Positions 7,592 to 10,804 of a stretch of 10,804 bases of DNA are shown in pieces. Position 1 is the stretch's first letter, and each line of letters begins with the position of its first letter. Made by a program: the position numbers and the translations under genes. The notes beneath the pieces are model-generated. The model ran no database searches, was not told the origin of the DNA, and was given only the letters and a program-made list of their open reading frames with translations. Location of the stretch: contig CAAETL010000064.1 of NCBI GenBank assembly GCA_900758955.1, positions 1 through 10,804 of the forward strand, written 5' to 3'. The DNA comes from an uncultured Oscillospiraceae bacterium (GTDB lineage: Bacteria > Bacillota > Clostridia > Oscillospirales > Oscillospiraceae).

Positions 7592-7640
7592 GCCCCTGGG
7601 AACGCAACCGGATCTCCGGTTACTTTCCCAGGGGCATTTT
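7592..7640 (+). terminator. Intrinsic terminator of the TraX-ABC operon
   Basis: An 11-bp outer stem (7592-7602 with 7625-7635) is followed by ATTTT. Inside it sits a second perfect stem AACCGG/CCGGTT (7606-7611 with 7616-7621) with a 4-base loop. It lies 27 bases after the permease stop and separates the operon from the converging lipoprotein gene. Confidence 0.8.
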
Positions 7641-7691
7641 AAAAAGCTATTTGTTTGCGTTCTTTCTCAAGCATAAATAAGCCGGTACCTG

Positions 7692-8795
7692 CTAAGAAAA
7701 GGCAACCCTCCAAATGCCAGGGATTACTTTATCGTAACTTGTGATCATAAAATTTTCACCGTTTGTTAATCCGGATGTGTAGGTGCTATCAATTGCATTT
7801 GTATCATATTCGACCCGCTCAATGGTATCCGTAATTTCAAATAGTTCAACCGGGGTATAGGAATTAAAGCCACAAAATCGATTTCCGCTTGCGCCCGTTA
7901 AAAAATAGACGGGCTGTACCACATCATAAAGTTCTACGGAGTTTCCTTTCAGGTCGAACCTCTCCAGACAATTCCCGCCACCCTCGGAATCGGTTTTATG
8001 CCTGGAGACAATCAACCAGTCCTCGGTGAGTCCAAAAGAATATATTTTTTCTCCTTTTGGCAGACTAAATTTGATGGGACTTTGCGTTGTCCCCCCAACG
8101 TAAAACGTGACTTGCCCTTCCTCACCCACCGCATAAACATATCGGTCTTTTGATACCACAATTTCATCGCTCATGTTATCGCTTTGGCTGGGTGAAAACG
8201 TCAGCAACGGCTCCACACTTAAATTCGACGTGATCTTCTTAACACCATATTCACCATCCGTAAGCTCGTTCGTATAACTAAAAACAACTTCGCCATTGCA
8301 ACGATATAATAGAGGGCCTAACGCAAACTTTGTGATGGATAGGTCGTAGACCCGTTTTGTTCCTTGTTTATTGATATAGCGAATAGAGGAATCCGGTTTC
8401 CGATCCTGATTCTGGTAGGTGACCCAAGTTAACAGGACTCCATCATATGCATAGGTCGCCGATAAACAACTTCCAAATTGTTCGATGGGAAATTCCTCGA
8501 CAATCTCTTGCGTAAACATATCATAAAGAACAAATTTGACACAGTATACTTCGGGGGCTTGCATGGATTCCTCTTCCCTAGGGTCTCTTTTTTTTGTATC
8601 ATATACAAGGAGCAGAAGTTGGTTATTATAATAGTCGGAAACGCCGAAGGCTTGGTTTTCACTCAGCCGTAAGTTTGAAAGTTCCACTTTCTGTATGTCA
8701 ATCGGCTGTACCCCAGAAGGGGTTTCCTTTTCAGACCGGGCGCACCCTCCAAAGGCCAAGAGCACTATTATCAGGATGCAGCTAATTCGCTTCAT
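7692..8795 (-). CDS. Lipoprotein of unknown function, possible beta-propeller
   Basis: This 367-residue protein begins with a lipoprotein signal: Lys-Arg, a hydrophobic stretch and the lipobox FGGC, with Cys18 as the lipidated residue, so it should be anchored on the outer face of the membrane. A short Ser/Glu/Pro-rich linker follows. The rest is rich in short hydrophobic strands ending in Tyr/Trp, such as LLLVYD (about 61-66), GEVVFSYTNE (168-177), DRYVYAVGEEGQVTFYVGG (217-235) and DWLIVSRHK (259-267). This fits a beta-propeller or similar beta fold, but no named family is recognised. I start it at 8795, with GAGGTG (8807-8802) six bases upstream; the frame stays open to 8921 but without a ribosome site or signal. 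Base composition is clearly AT-richer than its neighbours (25 of 60 G/C at 8041-8100 against 48 of 60 at 5761-5820), suggesting acquisition by transfer. Confidence 0.8.
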   Translation of the reverse strand: MKRISCILIIVLLAFGGCARSEKETPSGVQPIDIQKVELSNLRLSENQAFGVSDYYNNQLLLLVYDTKKRDPREEESMQAPEVYCVKFVLYDMFTQEIVEEFPIEQFGSCLSATYAYDGVLLTWVTYQNQDRKPDSSIRYINKQGTKRVYDLSITKFALGPLLYRCNGEVVFSYTNELTDGEYGVKKITSNLSVEPLLTFSPSQSDNMSDEIVVSKDRYVYAVGEEGQVTFYVGGTTQSPIKFSLPKGEKIYSFGLTEDWLIVSRHKTDSEGGGNCLERFDLKGNSVELYDVVQPVYFLTGASGNRFCGFNSYTPVELFEITDTIERVEYDTNAIDSTYTSGLTNGENFMITSYDKVIPGIWRVAFS

Positions 8796-8823
8796 ACCTA
8801 TCACCTCGTTCGATATTTGCGAT

Positions 8824-8851
8824 CTGCGGTCCTGCCTGGGCAGGACCGCAG
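8824..8851 (-). other. GC-rich leader hairpin upstream of the lipoprotein gene
   Basis: A perfect 12-bp stem (8824-8835 with 8840-8851), extendable to 13 bp with a 2-base loop, lies about 17 bases before the lipoprotein ribosome site. No T run follows on either strand, so an mRNA-stabilising or regulatory leader element is more likely than a terminator. Its core GGCAGGACC/GGTCCTGCC recurs in the hairpin at 10755-10801. Confidence 0.5.
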
Positions 8852-8920
8852 CAGATATTTTCATGTTGCTATTTCGACGATAATTCGGGGTAATCAGGGG
8901 GATCATTGGATGAATACTCA

Positions 8921-8929
8921 ATTCTACCA
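8921..8929 (-). promoter_or_regulatory. Candidate extended -10 promoter of the lipoprotein gene
   Basis: On the minus strand TGG-TAGAAT places a five-of-six -10 (8926-8921) behind a TGn extension, but no acceptable -35 lies 16-18 bases upstream. The start would be near 8914, giving a leader of about 120 bases that includes the 8824-8851 hairpin. Confidence 0.3.
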
Positions 8930-8985
8930 GGAATCATCGTTTTACTGGACATACCAGGCTCCACCCGGCAGTTACGCACTATGAT

Positions 8986-9029
8986 AAGAAACGCCCCCGG
9001 CCGTCTCTTTGGGATGGCCGGGGGCGTTT
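8986..9029 (-). terminator. Intrinsic terminator of the YD-repeat gene
   Basis: A perfect 14-bp GC-rich stem (8989-9002 with 9016-9029) has a 13-base loop and is followed on the minus strand by TTTCTTAT. It begins directly at the stop codon of the gene at 9030-9776. On the plus strand it also ends in TTTTT. Confidence 0.85.
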
Positions 9030-9776
9030 TTAGGGCTCCGGGGGAAGGTCCAGGTCGACCTCCTCGTACTCGTAGATGTGGCGGCGGGCCTGATACCAAT
9101 CGCCGGTATCCAGGTCCTTTTCCCAGACCAAAACCTCCTGCAACAGCCCCTCCTCATCGTAGGTGTTCTCCATCTTAAACTGAAAACCATTGTCACAGTA
9201 GGTGGGGTTCCCTTGGTTGTCGTAGGTAAACACACGCTCCCGCTGCAATTTGAAGGGCTCCTTCGGGCTTGCTCTGCCATAGGTGCGCACCCGCCTGCCG
9301 TGGTCGTCGTAATCGTACCTGCGCTCGTACCGAAAATTTCCCGTGGGGGTCAGCTCTTCTTCCCGCATGACCACCCCCCGGCGGTGGGGCGCCCTCTCCA
9401 AGTATTCAATGTGATGAATGATAGGGAAAATCCTTTGCGTTCCCGCTTCCACAGCAGCGGTAGTGGCCCGCCGGACCAGTCCGGACTCATCCCGTTCGTA
9501 GAGAACCACCCGGGGCATGTCAAAGGATACGCCGTCTTCGCCGTGGATCTCCTCGGACATAATGATGTCGTACGCGTCCCGATAGGTGCCCCGCATGGGA
9601 AATCCCATCTGAACGGTTTTATCATCACAGAAGTAAAACTCCCGGAGCGTATCCGTGATGTACCCTTCCCCATCGTAGTTGTAGTAGGTTGCCCACAGCG
9701 GATGCCCTGTCCCTGTGTACAGGGCATCCGTGCTGCAGAGCCGTACTGTTCGGGTCCCTTCCGTGTTTTCGGACAT
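9030..9776 (-). CDS. Small protein with YD-type (RHS-like) repeats, unknown function
   Basis: This 248-residue protein has no signal peptide or membrane segment and is rich in Tyr, Asp, Glu and Arg. At least five short units resemble the YD motif of RHS/teneurin proteins: YYNYDGEGYI (31-40), LYERDESGLV (92-101), RRYDYDDHGRRV (152-163), VFTYDNQGNPTY (182-193) and ENTYDEEGLLQEV (203-215). Such units form beta-hairpins that stack into a sheet. It is far too short for an RHS shell and lacks the RHS core and any toxin tail. The start ATG at 9776 has GGAGG seven bases upstream; the stop overlaps a terminator. A promoter candidate at 10093-10121 would give it a leader of about 310 bases. Function and location are unknown; a binding or immunity-like role is speculation. 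Confidence 0.8.
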   Translation of the reverse strand: MSENTEGTRTVRLCSTDALYTGTGHPLWATYYNYDGEGYITDTLREFYFCDDKTVQMGFPMRGTYRDAYDIIMSEEIHGEDGVSFDMPRVVLYERDESGLVRRATTAAVEAGTQRIFPIIHHIEYLERAPHRRGVVMREEELTPTGNFRYERRYDYDDHGRRVRTYGRASPKEPFKLQRERVFTYDNQGNPTYCDNGFQFKMENTYDEEGLLQEVLVWEKDLDTGDWYQARRHIYEYEEVDLDLPPEP

Positions 9777-9951
9777 GGGTGTCCCTCCCTATGTTTCTAC
9801 CGCGACGGGGCCGCCCGGAGGGATTTACCTCCCCCCGGGGGCTTCCGCCGGGCAGAAAACAAAACGCCGCGCAGAGGTGTTGCCCCTACACGACGCATTA
9901 GGCGAGAGAGCCCAATGTGCGGAAACACGTGAATTATTCACAATGCGCTCC

Positions 9952-9980
9952 TTGTCAAAGGAGACGAAATGCTTTATAAT
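9952..9980 (+). promoter_or_regulatory. Strong sigma-A promoter for a small RNA candidate
   Basis: TTGTCA (9952-9957) and a perfect TATAAT (9975-9980) are separated by 17 bases. The predicted start (9986-9988) falls exactly at the first base of the outer stem of the folded element downstream. No open reading frame with a ribosome site follows. Confidence 0.8.
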
Positions 9981-9985
9981 AGACG

Positions 9986-10080
9986 TGCGGTACGGCCGAA
10001 TGGCCGTTGTGTAGGTGCCTGGAACCTTCACAGGCGTGCGGGGACTGCCATCCCCAGCACGCTGCCGCATTATTTTGTTT
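9986..10080 (+). ncRNA. Candidate small RNA with four-way-junction fold
   Basis: The predicted transcript starts with TGCGGTA (9986-9992), which pairs over 7 bp (one G-U) with TGCCGCA (10063-10069). Inside are three hairpins: CGGCC/GGCCG with a GAAT loop (9993-10006), GCCTG/CAGGC (10017-10035) and a 9-bp stem with one bulged A (10036-10060). The U-rich TTATTTTGTTT follows. The layout is cloverleaf-like, but a tRNA is excluded by the loop sizes and the lack of a TTC loop and CCA end. It does not match SRP RNA, tmRNA, RNase P RNA or 6S RNA as I know them. The promoter position supports a real RNA of about 90-95 bases; the family is unknown. The same DNA is read in antisense by the promoter at 10093-10121. 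Confidence 0.5.
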
Positions 10081-10092
10081 TCTGTAGGTATT

Positions 10093-10121
10093 AGTATAGC
10101 GTATTTGTCGATAAAATGCAA
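10093..10121 (-). promoter_or_regulatory. Minus-strand promoter facing the small RNA, likely for the YD-repeat gene
   Basis: On the minus strand TTGCAT (10121-10116) and TATACT (10098-10093) are separated by 17 bases; the -10 matches at five positions, the -35 at three. The start near 10086 would give an RNA antisense to the candidate at 9986-10080 and continuing into the gene at 9776. Confidence 0.5.
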
Positions 10122-10145
10122 GAGAGTTCGACGGTTTTTATGGAA

Positions 10146-10269
10146 AGCGCGACGCCCCCGCAGCCGGGGCTAAGACCGGAGATGCAGGGGACAAACCAAG
10201 CAGGCCCTTTGGGCCGTTGTTTGTACCCGGAAGCGCAGGGCTTAGATTCGCGTTGTTAGTCTGTTTTTT
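10146..10269 (+). other. Unassigned structured element ending in a T run
   Basis: AGCGCGA (10146-10152) pairs with TCGCGTT (10248-10254). Inside are a GCCCC/GGGGC hairpin (10154-10170) and a long interrupted arm: TAAG/CTTA (10171-10174 with 10241-10244), GGG and ACAAAC with GTTTGT and CCC (10187-10196 with 10219-10228), and GGCCC/GGGCC (10203-10215). TTTTTT (10264-10269) follows on the plus strand. No plus promoter is visible directly upstream and no known riboswitch class is recognised, so strand and role are open. Confidence 0.4.
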
Positions 10270-10281
10270 CAGATTTGCTAT

Positions 10282-10321
10282 AAGAAATGACCGTCTCCTA
10301 CCAAGGAGACGGTCATTTCTT
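10282..10321. terminator. Perfect 18-bp hairpin, probable bidirectional terminator
   Basis: The arms 10282-10299 and 10304-10321 pair perfectly around the loop ACCA. The outer parts are A-rich on the left and T-rich on the right, so both strands end in a T-rich tail. On the minus strand it could end the toxin transcript; on the plus strand it could end RNA from the structured elements upstream. Confidence 0.75.
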
Positions 10322-10367
10322 TTGATTACCCGATAAGGCTAACGCTTGTCGAAAATCAATAGTATCA

Positions 10368-10434
10368 GTCGATATGCCGGCGATAAATATTGAAAATTAT
10401 CATCGGAAATCAGTGTTTTTCGGCATAAATCGAC
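10368..10434. repeat. Imperfect inverted repeat upstream of antitoxin RNA promoter
   Basis: GTCGATATGCCG (10368-10379) is mirrored by CGGCATAAATCGAC (10421-10434), differing by a 2-base gap. The right arm ends one base before the -35 of the antitoxin promoter. The enclosed AT-rich part adds a weaker GATAA/TTATC pair. Confidence 0.4.
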
Positions 10435-10435
10435 A

Positions 10436-10464
10436 TTGACTTTATCACAACCGCCCGCTATACT
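10436..10464 (+). promoter_or_regulatory. Strong promoter of the antitoxin RNA
   Basis: TTGACT (10436-10441) and TATACT (10459-10464), each five of six to consensus, are separated by 17 bases. The start is predicted near 10471. This is a better promoter than that of the toxin, as expected for a type I system in which the RNA antitoxin is in excess. Confidence 0.85.
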
Positions 10465-10470
10465 AGAAAT

Positions 10471-10562
10471 AGAAAGAGGCGCTGCCAGTAGACGGGTGGC
10501 CCCTCAGCTTAGGTTATCGAAGTAACCGCTTGCTTGTGAGGCGTGGCGGTTACTTCTTTTTT
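10471..10562 (+). ncRNA. Antisense RNA antitoxin candidate of the holin-like toxin
   Basis: A transcript of about 92 bases is framed by a strong promoter and an intrinsic terminator and has no coding frame with a ribosome site. Its 5' part folds around GAGGCG...CCCCTC (about 10476-10507). Its 3' end (10550-10562) is complementary to the last codons of the toxin, and the whole RNA is complementary to the toxin's predicted 3' untranslated region. This 3'-to-3' overlap is the layout of TxpA/RatA and BsrG/SR4 in Bacillus. The block with CTGCCAGTAGACGGGTGGC resembles sequences I recall next to holin-like toxins in Clostridia, which I could not verify. GGTTA (10512-10516) can pair with TAACC (10523-10527), competing with the terminator stem. 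Confidence 0.65.
10519..10562 (+). terminator. Terminator of the antitoxin RNA
   Basis: An 11-bp stem (10519-10529 with 10546-10556) with a 16-base loop is followed by TTTTTT (10557-10562). The right arm and T run are also the complement of the toxin's C-terminal Lys codons and stop. Confidence 0.85.
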
Positions 10563-10636
10563 GTTGCCTGTATAAACAGGGCGACCAGTCCAAGGATCAC
10601 CAGCGAATACTGAAACAGTTCCGCATATGTAACCAT
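10550..10636 (-). CDS. Putative holin-like toxin (Hol-Tox), 28 residues
   Basis: The peptide starts MVTYAELFQ, continues with a single hydrophobic helix (about residues 10-23) and ends in ATKKK. This is the form of the small 'putative holin-like toxin' proteins common in Clostridia and lactobacilli, which insert into the membrane and act as toxins of type I systems. I chose the ATG at 10636: the open frame extends upstream to 10759, but the extra part lacks a ribosome site, crosses the likely promoter and transcription start, and is unlike the family. A G-rich ribosome site (AAGGGGGG, about 10652-10645) lies eight bases before the start and can be masked by a hairpin. The gene converges on the antitoxin RNA and overlaps its terminator. 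Recognition is by memory of the family. Confidence 0.8.
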   Translation of the reverse strand: MVTYAELFQYSLVILGLVALFIQATKKK

Positions 10637-10644
10637 AGAACCCA

Positions 10645-10685
10645 CCCCCCTTCTTTTGACCAGGGGGGCGCAGAAGATGCCCCCC
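10645..10685 (-). promoter_or_regulatory. Two mutually exclusive hairpins around the toxin ribosome site
   Basis: In the toxin mRNA the order is GGGGGGC (10685-10679), GCCCCCC (10669-10663), then GGGGGG (10650-10645), which is the core of the ribosome site. The middle C run can pair with the first G run (leaving the ribosome site free) or with the last one (masking it). Ribosome-site masking is usual in type I toxin mRNAs; the switch is inference. Confidence 0.6.
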
Positions 10686-10730
10686 ATCAAGAGGGCCAAC
10701 CGCCTACCAATACTGTGCAGCGCCAAGAAA

Positions 10731-10759
10731 AGTTTACCACAGGTTTCGACCAAATACAA
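10731..10759 (-). promoter_or_regulatory. Candidate promoter of the toxin gene
   Basis: On the minus strand TTGTAT (10759-10754) and an extended TGG-TAAACT (-10 at 10736-10731) are separated by 17 bases. The start near 10724 gives a leader of about 88 bases including the G/C-run hairpins. The -35 lies inside the left arm of the 10755-10801 hairpin. Confidence 0.5.
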
Positions 10760-10801
10760 GAAGAAACGGCAGGACCAAAGGTCCTGCCGTTTCTTCTTGT
10801 A
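10755..10801. terminator. Perfect 22-bp hairpin, probable bidirectional terminator
   Basis: The arms 10755-10776 and 10780-10801 pair perfectly around an AAA loop. A GC-rich core (GGCAGGACC) is flanked by an A/G-rich left and T/C-rich right end. It most likely ends transcription arriving from the right on the minus strand and insulates the toxin gene. Confidence 0.75.
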
Positions 10802-10804
10802 CAG

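Larger units (their letters stand above)
9777..10549. other. Gene-poor region with promoters and RNA-like structures
   Basis: No protein-coding gene is supported here. In order it holds a GC-rich leader part without clear signals (9777-9880), one arm of an imperfect inverted repeat (9882-9895, partner 10005-10018), a strong plus promoter with a folded small-RNA candidate (9952-10080), an opposing minus promoter (10093-10121), an unassigned fold (10146-10254) with a T run (10264-10269), a perfect hairpin (10282-10321), an inverted repeat (10368-10434) and the antitoxin RNA. Confidence 0.7.

Noticed and set aside
9943..10014. Short plus-strand reading frame starting near 9943
   Set aside because: It runs through the -35 and -10 of the strong promoter, has no good ribosome site, and would not be on the transcript.
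9986..10070. tRNA gene
   Set aside because: The 7-bp closing stem and three arms look like a cloverleaf, but arm and loop sizes are wrong, there is no TTC loop, no D-loop GG and no CCA end.
10121..10270. tmRNA, cobalamin or cyclic-di-GMP riboswitch
   Set aside because: Only short chance matches (TTCGACGG, GCCCCCGCA) are present; the conserved cores, tag frame and a suitable downstream gene are missing.
10637..10759. N-terminal extension of the toxin frame to 69 residues
   Set aside because: No ribosome site at the upstream ATG, the extension covers the predicted transcription start and G/C-run hairpins, and family members begin at MVTY-like starts.
1..10804. CRISPR array, insertion sequence, integrase or attachment site
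   Set aside because: No regularly spaced direct repeats, transposase or integrase motif was found. The inverted repeats seen are hairpins or promoter-related elements.

Overview
The window comes from a GC-rich member of the Firmicutes, most likely a gut Clostridia of the Oscillospiraceae type (Flavonifractor/Pseudoflavonifractor-like). This is inferred from GC-rich coding with strong AGGAGG ribosome sites, an adjacent DUF6179/DUF6323 pair, an AgrC/LytTR-type two-component system, and a very small holin-like toxin of a type common in that group. No database search was possible, so the taxon is an inference.

Left part (1-3598, all minus strand). Transcription runs right to left: a LytTR response regulator, an AgrC-like GHKL sensor kinase directly behind it, a perfect 19-bp terminator hairpin, then a DUF6323 gene whose end overlaps the start of a DUF6179 gene cut by the window edge.

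Centre (3599-7640). A 211-bp divergent control region separates the regulator from a plus-strand operon: a TraX-family membrane protein, an ABC transporter ATPase, and a large FtsX-type permease with an extracellular domain (BceAB-like). The operon ends in a strong terminator. The control region holds four 10-bp half-sites as two direct-repeat pairs of 21-bp period, exactly mirror-symmetric about position 3700.5. This fits a LytTR regulator controlling both its own operon and the TraX/ABC operon. The likely unit is a sensing and response system for an envelope-active peptide or similar signal, with the transporter as effector.

Right part (7641-10804). An AT-rich lipoprotein gene (minus) stands out from its surroundings. 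It is followed by a minus-strand gene for a small protein with YD-type repeats. A gene-poor stretch of about 770 bp then carries good sigma-A promoters and several structured elements, including a promoter-driven, cloverleaf-like small RNA candidate (about 9986-10080) and a second unassigned fold (10146-10254).

The window closes with a probable type I toxin-antitoxin locus: a 28-residue holin-like toxin on the minus strand, its leader with two mutually exclusive hairpins around the ribosome site, and a convergent plus-strand RNA (about 10471-10562) overlapping the toxin's 3' end. A perfect 22-bp terminator-like hairpin lies at the right edge.
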